Source: Sulfurospirillum sp. UBA6790
Lineage (GTDB): Bacteria > Campylobacterota > Campylobacteria > Campylobacterales > Sulfurospirillaceae
DNA length: 6,622 bases
Assembly: GCA_002452855.1 (NCBI GenBank)
Contig: DKFS01000013.1
Span: forward strand, 1-6,622
Direction: 5' to 3'
This document shows, in pieces, positions 1 to 6,458 of the stretch (positions are counted from its first letter, which is position 1; each line of letters starts with the position of its first letter). The notes below the pieces were generated by a model. It made no database searches. It was not told the DNA's origin and saw only the letters and a program-made list of their open reading frames with translations. The position numbers were made by a program, and so were the translations under genes.

Positions 1-1443
1 GGATTTTTTGTTGATATACTCAACCATATTGCGACACAAAATCAATGGCAATTAAATTATGTTCCCTGCCAATGGCAAGAGTGCCTTGGCAAGTTGGAAA
101 AAGGTGAAATTGACATTATGCCCGATGTGGCATACTCAAAAGAACGCGAGGAAAAATTTGACTTCAATCATGAAGTAGCTCTTTCAAGCTGGTCGCTTGT
201 TTACACCAATAAAAAAAGTACCATTGCGTCTATTTTGGATTTACATGTAAAAAGAGTTGCCGTGCTTAAAAACAGCATTCAAGCGCAAACCATCAAAGCC
301 GATGCGGCGTTGTTTGATATTCAACCTTTTTTTGTGGAAGTAGAGAGTTTTCAGCAAGCATTTGAGCTTCTTCGCGCTAAAAAAGTCGATGCTGCCATTG
401 TCAATAACTTTTACACCGATACAACATTCAATGTACGCCATTTCACAAAAACATCTATTTTACTCAACCCTGTTATTTTAAAATTTGCGTTTCCTAAACA
501 TACCCATGAAACCATCATTCATCAACTCGACCAAACACTTGCAGAGGCTAAACATGACACGAATTCCTTCTTCTATCAAGCAAAAACCAAGTGGTTTGAA
601 TCCAATCCCTCACTTGTGCTTCCTCTTTGGACGCAGTGGTTTTTAGCGGGTGTTTTTATCGTATTTCTCATTTTAGTGGGACTGATTGTCTTTTTTAAAC
701 ATCTTTTGGATGTGAAAGTAACCGCTCTTAAAGAGGCAGAAAAGAGGCTTATTATCCAATCACGTCATGCGGCTATGGGCGAAATGATTAGTCTGATTGC
801 GCATCAATGGAAACAACCTTTAGCCGTTCTCTCTATGATTGCAAATAACATTAAGATGGACAGTGAGCGAGGCATCATTCAGTCTGAAAAACTTCAAAAT
901 TACTACGATCAACTCCATCGCCAAGTCTTTTATCTTTCTCATACGATTGACGATTTTCGAGACTATTTTAAACCCAATAAAGAAAAACAATATGTCGAAG
1001 ATGTCAATTCTATCATAGAAAATGCACTCGTGCTGATTGGAAAATCATTGGAGAATCATGGCATAGAAGTAATTAAAGAGTACGGGCATCTGCCAGCGAT
1101 GACACTTCATACCAATGAGTTGATTCAAGTTCTTCTTAATATCCTCAAGAACGCTAGTGAGGCATTCAAGGAACATGCTTCTGTTAAAAAGCATATTCTC
1201 CTACGAACGTATCTACGAGATGAGCATACGGTATGTATTGAGATTGAAGACAATGCGGGTGGCATTGCGCCAGATGTGCAAGAGCATATCTTCGAGCCTT
1301 ACTTTACGACAAAAAGCAATGCCAATGGTACGGGACTTGGATTATATATGGGTAAAACCATCATTGAAACGCATTTCAAGGGAACCTTAGAAGTCCAAAG
1401 CTACCATGGCGATACACGCTTTATAATCGCCCTACCCGTATAA
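1..1443 (+). CDS. Sensor histidine kinase with periplasmic SBP-like sensor domain (5' truncated by window edge)
   Basis: The frame is open from base 1, so the start lies outside the window; 480 residues are visible (numbered from base 1). Residues 1 to about 200 resemble a family 3 solute-binding protein (SBP_bac_3), with GFFVDIL, then GEIDIMPDVAYSKEREEKF, typical of the ligand-binding lobe. A strongly hydrophobic segment at about 207-233 is the membrane anchor that separates the periplasmic sensor from the cytoplasmic kinase. The DHp domain follows almost directly, with H-box GEMISLIAHQWKQPL; the predicted phospho-accepting His is residue 268. The HATPase domain has an N-box (ILKNASEAF, Asn384), a DNAGG motif (Asp417), a FEPYFTTK F-box and a GTGLGL G-box at about 443. 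No receiver, PAS or HAMP domain is visible. The protein should autophosphorylate and pass phosphate to an unseen response regulator. The ligand cannot be read from the sequence, although such sensors often bind amino acids or other small solutes. A TTG at 94 could be mistaken for a start, but the SBP homology continues upstream of it. Confidence 0.93.
   Translation, partial: GFFVDILNHIATQNQWQLNYVPCQWQECLGKLEKGEIDIMPDVAYSKEREEKFDFNHEVALSSWSLVYTNKKSTIASILDLHVKRVAVLKNSIQAQTIKADAALFDIQPFFVEVESFQQAFELLRAKKVDAAIVNNFYTDTTFNVRHFTKTSILLNPVILKFAFPKHTHETIIHQLDQTLAEAKHDTNSFFYQAKTKWFESNPSLVLPLWTQWFLAGVFIVFLILVGLIVFFKHLLDVKVTALKEAEKRLIIQSRHAAMGEMISLIAHQWKQPLAVLSMIANNIKMDSERGIIQSEKLQNYYDQLHRQVFYLSHTIDDFRDYFKPNKEKQYVEDVNSIIENALVLIGKSLENHGIEVIKEYGHLPAMTLHTNELIQVLLNILKNASEAFKEHASVKKHILLRTYLRDEHTVCIEIEDNAGGIAPDVQEHIFEPYFTTKSNANGTGLGLYMGKTIIETHFKGTLEVQSYHGDTRFIIALPV
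241..250. repeat. TTACATGTAA palindrome, copy 1
   Basis: A perfect 10-bp palindrome inside the kinase gene, encoding LHVK in frame. Two further identical copies lie in aroC. Confidence 0.6.
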
Positions 1444-1449
1444 GGAGAC

Positions 1450-2523
1450 TTAAGGATAAATAGCGTGTAGATGCTCCATTCGAGAGCCAAGATTGAGTAA
1501 CATCATATCGGCAATCACAAGTGCTGCCATCGATTCCGCGACAACACTTCCTCGCACAGCAATGCAGGGGTCATGACGACCTTTAAGCGCGCAAGTGAGC
1601 GCATTGCCTTTCGTATCAATCGTCTCTTGTTCAATAAAAACAGAAGGCGTCGGTTTAAAATAGACTTTACATGTAATGACGTCGCCATTACTGATACCGC
1701 CTAAAATGCCGCCGCTGTGATTGCTCTTAAATCCATGTTGCGTAATGGCATCATTATTTTGCGAACCTCTTAGCGATGAAGCGTGAAGTCCTTCGCCAAT
1801 TTCAACGCCCTTGACACCATTGATGCCCATCATTGCTTCGGCCAAGATAGCATCGAGCTTATAATACAGCGGCTCGCCAAGACCTATGGGTGCGCCTATA
1901 ATTTGCACTAAGGCGACACCTCCAATAGAGTCATGACTGTTTTTCGCTTCTAATATCGCATCTTGCTGTGCTGTTTCAACAGAAGCATCTAATGCATAAA
2001 TTTCACTCGACGCGACACGTTCAAAATCATACGCTTTTGCTTCAATGCCGCCAATGGAGCAAATACCACTTTGGACTTTTACATGTAATGCATTTAAGAG
2101 TAATTTTGCAAGAGCACCTGCTGCTACACGTGCCGCTGTTTCCCTCGCACTACTGCGTCCGCCTCCACGGTAATCACGAACTCCATATTTGTGAAAATAG
2201 GTGAAATCGGCATGTCCTGGTCGAAAGAGATTTTTCACATTTTCATAATCATTGCTTTTTTGGTTTTCATTGAAAATCACCATGGCAATTGGCGTTCCTG
2301 TGCTCACGCCTTCAAACACGCCACTTAAAATTTCTACTTTATCGCCTTCTTTACGTGCTGTGGCATACTTATTTTGCCCCGGTTTTCGTCTGTCAAGTTC
2401 ACTCTGGATAAAGGCTTCATCAATCAAAAGACCCGCAGGTAATCCATCTACCACACAGCCTATCGCGCGCCCATGGGATTCACCAAATGTTGTAAATGTT
2501 AATTTTTGACCAAACCTGTTCAT
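1450..2523 (-). CDS. aroC: Chorismate synthase
   Basis: Converts 5-enolpyruvylshikimate-3-phosphate to chorismate, the last step of the shikimate pathway, using reduced FMN in the cytoplasm. The 357-residue protein has the length usual for the family. Visible family motifs are [18 protein letters not shown] near the N-terminus (His17 is a conserved active-site residue), [14 protein letters not shown] at about 45-58, [14 protein letters not shown] followed by [42 protein letters not shown], and [10 protein letters not shown] containing the second conserved His. The ATG start at 2521-2523 overlaps the rnc stop codon (ATGA), so translation is probably coupled to rnc; a weak GAGA ribosome site lies 4 bases upstream. 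It is the last gene of the leftward operon, and its stop lies 6 bp from the stop of the convergent kinase gene. Nothing is missing. Confidence 0.98.
   Translation of the reverse strand: MNRFGQKLTFTTFGESHGRAIGCVVDGLPAGLLIDEAFIQSELDRRKPGQNKYATARKEGDKVEILSGVFEGVSTGTPIAMVIFNENQKSNDYENVKNLFRPGHADFTYFHKYGVRDYRGGGRSSARETAARVAAGALAKLLLNALHVKVQSGICSIGGIEAKAYDFERVASSEIYALDASVETAQQDAILEAKNSHDSIGGVALVQIIGAPIGLGEPLYYKLDAILAEAMMGINGVKGVEIGEGLHASSLRGSQNNDAITQHGFKSNHSGGILGGISNGDVITCKVYFKPTPSVFIEQETIDTKGNALTCALKGRHDPCIAVRGSVVAESMAALVIADMMLLNLGSRMEHLHAIYP
1667..1676. repeat. TTACATGTAA palindrome, copy 2
   Basis: A perfect copy inside aroC. The gene reads it in a different codon phase from copies 1 and 3 (ITCKV instead of LHVK), so the shared sequence is not explained by one conserved peptide. 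Confidence 0.6.
2079..2088. repeat. TTACATGTAA palindrome, copy 3
   Basis: A perfect copy inside aroC, encoding LHVK. On the aroC strand copies 2 and 3 share a longer context, CATTACATGTAAA followed by AGTC or GTC. Confidence 0.6.
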
Positions 2524-3203
2524 ACAATCTCTTTTTTCAAAATTTCAAGTGCCAGCATCGCCGCTTTTTGTTGCGCCTCTTTTTTACTCTTCCCACTCGC
2601 AAGCGATAAATCACGCCCTCTGACACTCACCGCAATTTCAAACTCTTTTTTATGATCAGGCCCAAAAGCGCGTACTAAACGGTATTCGGGTGTCATGCCA
2701 AAATGCGCTTGAGTGAGTTCTTGCAACGTTGTTTTATGGTCTCTAAAAATGGCATCCATATCAATCTTAGGATACGCCTCTTCAAGCAACATGATGGCAA
2801 GTGTTCGTGCTTTTTCCAATCCCGCATCCAGATAAAGTGCGCCAATAATTGCCTCAAATGCATTGGAGAGCAACGAGGGTTTTTCGCGCCCATTGTTATT
2901 TTCTTCTGCTAAGGAGATATAAATGTACTCACCAAGGTGTAATAAACGTGCTAATTTTTCAAAACTTTTTTCATTGACAAGCGACGCACGTAATTTGGAA
3001 AGTTCGCCTTCTGCGACATCTTTAAATTCATGGTAGAGATATTCTCCGACAATCAAGTCTAAAACAGCGTCCCCTAAAAATTCCAGACGCTCGTTATTGT
3101 AAGGTTGTTTTGAACTTTTGTGCGTAAGTGCCTCGATTATCAGGTCTTGGTTGCTAAACTGATAACCCAAACGCTTCTGTAACGCTTCTAATCTTTTTTG
3201 CAT
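2520..3203 (-). CDS. rnc: Ribonuclease III
   Basis: Endonuclease that cuts double-stranded RNA, processing rRNA precursors and structured mRNAs. The 227 residues have standard bacterial architecture. The catalytic domain spans about 1-150 with signature [14 protein letters not shown] (Glu38, Glu41, Asp45), and a double-stranded RNA binding domain follows from about 155 to the end ([12 protein letters not shown], then [13 protein letters not shown]). The second half of the metal site reads [16 protein letters not shown]: Glu117 is present, but the position equivalent to E. coli Asp114 is Asn114. That is a real difference from the E. coli enzyme, though I suspect this Asn also occurs in other lineages. 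The ATG start has a good ribosome site (AAAGGA, 6 bases away). The gene is 48 bp downstream of rnhA and overlaps aroC by 4 bp. A short hairpin lies in the leader (3230-3248). Confidence 0.98.
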   Translation of the reverse strand: MQKRLEALQKRLGYQFSNQDLIIEALTHKSSKQPYNNERLEFLGDAVLDLIVGEYLYHEFKDVAEGELSKLRASLVNEKSFEKLARLLHLGEYIYISLAEENNNGREKPSLLSNAFEAIIGALYLDAGLEKARTLAIMLLEEAYPKIDMDAIFRDHKTTLQELTQAHFGMTPEYRLVRAFGPDHKKEFEIAVSVRGRDLSLASGKSKKEAQQKAAMLALEILKKEIV

Positions 3204-3207
3204 TCTA

Positions 3208-3214
3208 TTTCCTT
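3208..3214 (-). promoter_or_regulatory. Ribosome binding site of rnc
   Basis: AAGGAAA on the minus strand, with AGGA 6 bases from the ATG at 3203. It is the strongest ribosome site in the leftward operon. rnc is also the only downstream gene of that operon that does not overlap its predecessor and so must be initiated independently. Confidence 0.7.
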
Positions 3215-3229
3215 TATTATTTTTACAAC

Positions 3230-3248
3230 GCTTTTGAGGCAGAAAAGC
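3230..3248 (-). promoter_or_regulatory. Hairpin in the rnhA-rnc intergenic gap (rnc leader)
   Basis: In the transcript GCTTTT pairs perfectly with AAAAGC around a 7-base loop (CTGCCTC). It starts 3 bases after the rnhA stop and ends 26 bases before the rnc ATG. No U-run follows (GTTGTAAAAA), so it is not a good intrinsic terminator. It could mark mRNA processing or stability between the two genes, or simply be chance. Confidence 0.4.
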
Positions 3249-3251
3249 TCA

Positions 3252-3677
3252 TTAGCCCATTTTTATTTTGGTTGCTTCTTCTTTAGCAATCTTATCGCAC
3301 ATCTCATTTTCAGTATGTCCATCATGCCCTTTTACCCAAATACCACGCACTTTATGTGCTTGTGACACGTCTACATAACGCTGCCAAAGTTCTGGATTTT
3401 TTACCTTGGCAAACTGTTTTTTCTTCCACCCTTCTAGCCATTCATTAATGCCCTTAATCACATAACTTGAATCACTAATGAGTGTCACATCACACGGCTC
3501 TTTTAAAGCAGCCAAACCTTCAATGACCGCGAGGAGTTCCATCTGATTGTTGGTTACATTTGCCATACCGCCACTGACAATTTTTTCCACGTCACCGTAC
3601 CGCAAAATGGCGCAATAGCCCCCAGCACCAGGATTGCCTAAAGAGGAGCCATCACAGAAAAGAGATATTTTCTTCAT
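3252..3677 (-). CDS. rnhA: Ribonuclease HI
   Basis: Degrades the RNA strand of RNA-DNA hybrids, removing R-loops and primer remnants in the cytoplasm. From the chosen ATG the protein is 141 residues, close to the family norm of about 150. All catalytic residues are present: Asp9 (FCDGSSLGNPG), Glu47 (NNQMELLAV), Asp69 (ISDSSYV), His118 (VKGHDGHTENEMCD) and Asp128. The basic-loop region GWKKKQFAKVKNPELW resembles the E. coli substrate-binding handle. Two adjacent ATGs (3680 and 3677) could start it; an AAAG at 3687-3684 is 6 bases from the ATG at 3677, so I chose that one. The start lies inside the 3' end of the upstream TPR gene (26-bp overlap), implying translational coupling. The frame stays open to an ATG at 3797, but those 40 extra residues look unlike RNase H and lie over the TPR coding region. 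Confidence 0.96.
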   Translation of the reverse strand: MKKISLFCDGSSLGNPGAGGYCAILRYGDVEKIVSGGMANVTNNQMELLAVIEGLAALKEPCDVTLISDSSYVIKGINEWLEGWKKKQFAKVKNPELWQRYVDVSQAHKVRGIWVKGHDGHTENEMCDKIAKEEATKIKMG

Positions 3678-4698
3678 CATCAGCTTTAATGAGTTTGGTC
3701 TGAATGGAGGCCGTATGAATTCCTTGGCAATTAGGGCAACGATAAAAATGAATAGGAAAAATCTGTTTACACTCCAAACAGAGATATTCAAATCCAACCG
3801 TGGCTTTATTAAAATCCAGTGTGCGAAGCTTGGCTAAAATTTCAATAGCAAAAGGCATCTCCTCTTCCGTAGCTTCATAAGGCTTTAATCCCCGTGCCAT
3901 AGCGATATGCTCAACCAAAGCGTTTTTACATGTCAGAATATTATAGACCATCGGATCAACGTACCACAAGAGGTCTATCATCTCAGAATACGGCAATGTT
4001 TCAAAAAAGCTTGGTTCTATTTTTAAACCTGTCTCTTGCATATACTCAAAAAGCTTTCGGCGTAAGAAAGGTGCTTTTTCACACAAAATTAAAAAGCGCT
4101 CAACCTTTTCGCTCTCTTTTAATGAACTATCTTTGAGGGTCGCAAGGGCTTTAAGGTAAGTGCGTTGCAACACGACTTTCGCACCCAATTCTTCCAAAGA
4201 GTCCAGCACTTCTTCTGCTTTACTGTACTCTTGAAGTTGCTCGTACGCAACCGTAAGATACTTTAACGACTCTTCATTGCGAGGTTGCAAACGTAAAGAC
4301 TCTAAAAAGACTTCTGAACTACGGCGCAAAAAACCTGCTTTAAAGTATGTTTTTCCAAGCGCTGAGAGCAAATACTGTTTTTCATCTTTGCCTTTGACCC
4401 GTTTTAACGTGACAAGATAAATATTGATTGCTTTTTCAAAATCACCGCTTTTGGCATAGGCATGTGCTAAAAGTGCTAGAGATTCTAGAGGAATGGATGA
4501 GTCTTCCAGCAGTTTTTTGTACTCATTCTCATCGGTCACTATTTCAAATTTTTTGACAAATTTATCAATGCTTTGTTTCTCTTCTTTACTTTTGAAAACT
4601 CCCCACCAATAGTTGGCAAAAGAGATGACAAAAACAATGGCAAACAAGATGATAACACCAAAAAGTGGATCGCGGTATGCTATAAAAAAATTATCCAA
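3652..4698 (-). CDS. Membrane-anchored TPR protein with C-terminal zinc ribbon, LapB (YciM)-like architecture
   Basis: A 348-residue protein. One N-terminal hydrophobic helix (about residues 12-31, LFGVIILFAIVFVISF) is followed by a charged stretch (KSKEEKQ), suggesting an anchor with a cytoplasmic body. TPR-like helical pairs span about 65-190 (LALLAHAYAKSGDFEKAINIY; LGKTYFKAGFLRRSSEVF; LTVAYEQLQEYSKAEEVL). The C-terminus has four cysteines (307, 310, 321, 324) as CxxC-x10-CxxC ending in CPNC. This order (anchor, TPRs, rubredoxin-like ribbon with the same x10 spacing) is that of E. coli LapB, which regulates LpxC and lipopolysaccharide synthesis through FtsH. The architecture is visible; the function is inferred. 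In Campylobacter the equivalent gene is, as I recall, annotated only as a putative periplasmic protein. The start is TTG: an in-frame TAA lies 3 bases upstream, AAAGGG is 6 bases away, and no downstream ATG would keep the membrane helix. It leads the operon with rnhA, rnc and aroC. Confidence 0.88.
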   Translation of the reverse strand: MDNFFIAYRDPLFGVIILFAIVFVISFANYWWGVFKSKEEKQSIDKFVKKFEIVTDENEYKKLLEDSSIPLESLALLAHAYAKSGDFEKAINIYLVTLKRVKGKDEKQYLLSALGKTYFKAGFLRRSSEVFLESLRLQPRNEESLKYLTVAYEQLQEYSKAEEVLDSLEELGAKVVLQRTYLKALATLKDSSLKESEKVERFLILCEKAPFLRRKLFEYMQETGLKIEPSFFETLPYSEMIDLLWYVDPMVYNILTCKNALVEHIAMARGLKPYEATEEEMPFAIEILAKLRTLDFNKATVGFEYLCLECKQIFPIHFYRCPNCQGIHTASIQTKLIKADDEENISFL

Positions 4699-4704
4699 AT
4701 CTTA

Positions 4705-4710
4705 CCCTTT
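4705..4710 (-). promoter_or_regulatory. Ribosome binding site that fixes the TTG start of the TPR gene
   Basis: AAAGGG on the minus strand, 6 bases before TTG 4698-4696. The in-frame TAA at 4704-4702 rules out any earlier start, so this site and the TTG codon go together. Confidence 0.65.
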
Positions 4711-4726
4711 TATGCTCTGCGCCTCT

Positions 4727-4742
4727 CTTCATCAAAATGAAG
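4727..4742 (-). promoter_or_regulatory. Small hairpin in the 5' leader of the TPR operon
   Basis: CTTCAT and ATGAAG form a perfect 6-bp stem around a 4-base loop (TTTG in the transcript). Flanking GCG and CGC could add 3 more pairs beyond an internal loop. It lies between the predicted start point (about 4765) and the ribosome site (4705-4710). There is no U-tract, so it does not look like a terminator. Any regulatory role is speculation. Confidence 0.35.
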
Positions 4743-4771
4743 TGACGCCTTTTCAATAACGAAAGAACTCT

Positions 4772-4780
4772 ATTATACCA
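4772..4780 (-). promoter_or_regulatory. Extended -10 promoter for the TPR-rnhA-rnc-aroC operon
   Basis: Read on the minus strand the bases are TGG-TATAAT, a perfect extended -10. Transcription would start near 4765, giving a leader of about 67 bases before the TTG start at 4698. No -35 box is recognisable. The element lies 4 bp from the dnaG extended -10 on the other strand. Confidence 0.7.
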
Positions 4781-4784
4781 AACT

Positions 4785-4793
4785 TGCTATAAT
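4785..4793 (+). promoter_or_regulatory. Extended -10 promoter for dnaG
   Basis: The bases read TGC-TATAAT, a perfect extended -10 element. Vegetative sigma factor promoters in Campylobacter and Helicobacter are known to use this element with no conserved -35 box, and none is visible here. It abuts the first dnaG ATG, so +1 is predicted at about 4800, the A of the second ATG. Transcription could also begin further upstream from a site I do not recognise. Confidence 0.7.
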
Positions 4794-6458
4794 ATGACTA
4801 TGATAGATAAAACATCGATAGAGAACTTGAAGCAACGACTTGATATTGTTGATGTCGTAGGCTCGTACTTGGAGCTGAAAAAAAATGGCGCAAACTACAA
4901 ATGTGTCTGCCCTTTTCATAACGACACATCGCCTAGTCTTGTAGTGAGCCCTTCCAAACAAATTTACCACTGTTTTGCTTGTGGTGCAGGCGGTGATAGC
5001 ATCAAATTTGTTATGGAATATGAAAAACTCTCCTACCCTGAAGCGCTTGAAAAACTTGCCAACATGGTCAATTTTTCACTCACATATACCACCAATGATG
5101 GTATAAAAAAAGAAGACCGCAAATTGATGGAAAACCTCAATCTTTTTTACATCAAACAGCTTGACCAAACACCCTTTGCCAAAGAGTATCTTACCAAACG
5201 AGGTATTTCGGACGCTTCGGTGGAAAAATTTGAAATTGGCTATGCACCCGCCTCTTTTAGCACCTTAGAGTTTTTAAAGACCAGAGGCTATGCGATGAGT
5301 GAAGCGATGGAGTATGGGGTTGCTGGTATTGGGGAAAATAACAACCCTTACGCGCGTTTTATTGAGCGCGTTACATTTCCCATCTACTCCCCAAGTAACA
5401 GACTCGTTGGTTTTGGAGGACGAACTCTCACCAATCATCCAGCAAAATATGTCAATTCACCCCAAACCAAACACTTTAACAAGTCGCAGCTGCTTTATGG
5501 GTATCACCTCGCAAAAGAGAGCATTTTTAAACAAAAGAGAATTATCATTACAGAAGGCTATTTGGATGTCATCATGTTGCATCAAGCAGGATTCACGCAA
5601 GCGGTTGCAACGCTTGGTACGGCACTGACACAAGAGCATATTCCGCTTATCATACGCGGCGACCCTGAAGTGATTGTGGCATACGATGGGGATGATGCAG
5701 GTATTAATGCAGCACTCAAAGCTTCCCTACTCTTAAGTGCGCATGGCATTAAAGGCGGTGTTGTTCTCTTTGGTAATGGCATGGACCCTGCAGATATGGT
5801 ACAAAATGGTCTGATAGACGCTCTCAATCACCTTTTCTTGTCGCCTCAACCTTTTATCGAATTTGCGCTAGAACGTATGGTGAAAAAATACAATCTCAAA
5901 GACCCCCTTGCTAAACAACAAGCTTTAACTGAAGCCATGGGGTATCTTAAAACATTACCGCAAGCGGTTCAAGAGAGTTACACAGGCATGCTTTCTGAAA
6001 AGTTAGGATTGCACCATAACTTGGTCAAAATTCAAACGCATAAGCCCAAACGCATGGAACAAAAAGAGCGCAGTTTTGAAGACATGTTGGAACTTACGAT
6101 TATTAAAACTATTTTGAGTGAACCTAATCTCATCGATACGGTCTTAGACACGATTGATAACTCCATGTTCAAAACGCATCATGAAGAATTTTTACTGCTG
6201 TTGGAAAATCAATTGGAGCATCCAAAACTTAGACGCATCTCTTTGTGGGAAGACATCAAAATCTACGATGAAAAAGAGCTCATCGCTTCCATGGTGGCAT
6301 TTTTATACCACTACTACAATGAGAAGTTTCAGGAGATCAAAAACTCCAAAACGATGAATTATGAGCAAAAGCAATTTTTGATTCGTAAAATTCAAGAAAA
6401 AATGATGAAATTAAAAAAAGGTGAACTCGTTCCGTATGAAAGCATTAGTACTCTTTAG
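4794..6458 (+). CDS. dnaG: DNA primase
   Basis: Synthesises RNA primers at the replication fork in partnership with the DnaB helicase. The 554 residues match the usual length in this phylum. The CHC2 zinc-binding domain lies at about 35-95, with ligands Cys39 and His42 (CPFH) and Cys60 and Cys63 (CFAC). The RNA polymerase core has FIERVTFPIYSPSNRLVGFGGR. The Toprim domain has EGYLDV (Glu254, Asp258) and YDGDDAG (Asp298, Asp300), the metal-binding acidic sites. The helical C-terminal part (about 425-554) corresponds to the helicase-interaction region. Two starts are possible, ATG 4794 and ATG 4800, giving proteins that differ by two residues; neither has a Shine-Dalgarno sequence. The perfect extended -10 ending at 4793 would place transcription start at about 4800, which favours the second ATG on a leaderless mRNA. 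The 3' end overlaps the next gene by 23 bp. Confidence 0.97.
   Translation: MTMIDKTSIENLKQRLDIVDVVGSYLELKKNGANYKCVCPFHNDTSPSLVVSPSKQIYHCFACGAGGDSIKFVMEYEKLSYPEALEKLANMVNFSLTYTTNDGIKKEDRKLMENLNLFYIKQLDQTPFAKEYLTKRGISDASVEKFEIGYAPASFSTLEFLKTRGYAMSEAMEYGVAGIGENNNPYARFIERVTFPIYSPSNRLVGFGGRTLTNHPAKYVNSPQTKHFNKSQLLYGYHLAKESIFKQKRIIITEGYLDVIMLHQAGFTQAVATLGTALTQEHIPLIIRGDPEVIVAYDGDDAGINAALKASLLLSAHGIKGGVVLFGNGMDPADMVQNGLIDALNHLFLSPQPFIEFALERMVKKYNLKDPLAKQQALTEAMGYLKTLPQAVQESYTGMLSEKLGLHHNLVKIQTHKPKRMEQKERSFEDMLELTIIKTILSEPNLIDTVLDTIDNSMFKTHHEEFLLLLENQLEHPKLRRISLWEDIKIYDEKELIASMVAFLYHYYNEKFQEIKNSKTMNYEQKQFLIRKIQEKMMKLKKGELVPYESISTL

Larger units (their letters stand above)
4771..4794. repeat. Near-palindrome formed by the two divergent -10 elements
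   Basis: TATTATA (4771-4777) and TATAATA (4788-4794) are exact inverted copies separated by 10 bp. Inside them CAA (4779-4781) mirrors TTG (4784-4786). Ten of twelve base pairs around the centre at 4782/4783 are symmetric. The symmetry follows from two TGN-TATAAT boxes facing apart, but a dimeric regulator could also read it. Confidence 0.75.

Noticed and set aside
1422..1428. TATAAT at the end of the kinase gene on the plus strand
   Set aside because: It lacks the TGN extension and points into the convergent aroC gene with no gene to drive; AT-rich chance is sufficient.
94..1443. Kinase starting at TTG 94
   Set aside because: The frame is open to base 1 and the upstream residues (GFFVDILNHIA) match the solute-binding fold, so this is an edge truncation, not the start.
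3230..3248. Intrinsic terminator between rnhA and rnc
   Set aside because: The stem is only 6 bp, is AT-rich apart from its base, and has no U-run on either side; rnc and aroC also have no other evident promoter.
3252..3797. RNase HI as a 181-residue protein starting at ATG 3797 with a hydrophobic N-terminal extension
   Set aside because: The 40 extra residues lie over the TPR zinc-ribbon coding region in another frame and have no RNase H homology. The ATG at 3677 has a fitting AAAG and gives the family length.
5350..5371. GC-rich inverted repeat ACGCGC / GCGCGT in dnaG
   Set aside because: A 6-bp stem with a 10-base loop inside conserved coding sequence (RFIERV); codon content explains it and no U-tract follows.
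5582..5827. Open frame of 81 codons on the minus strand within dnaG, with similar ones elsewhere
   Set aside because: These lie opposite well-conserved genes and have no independent ribosome site or recognisable protein features; they are shadows.
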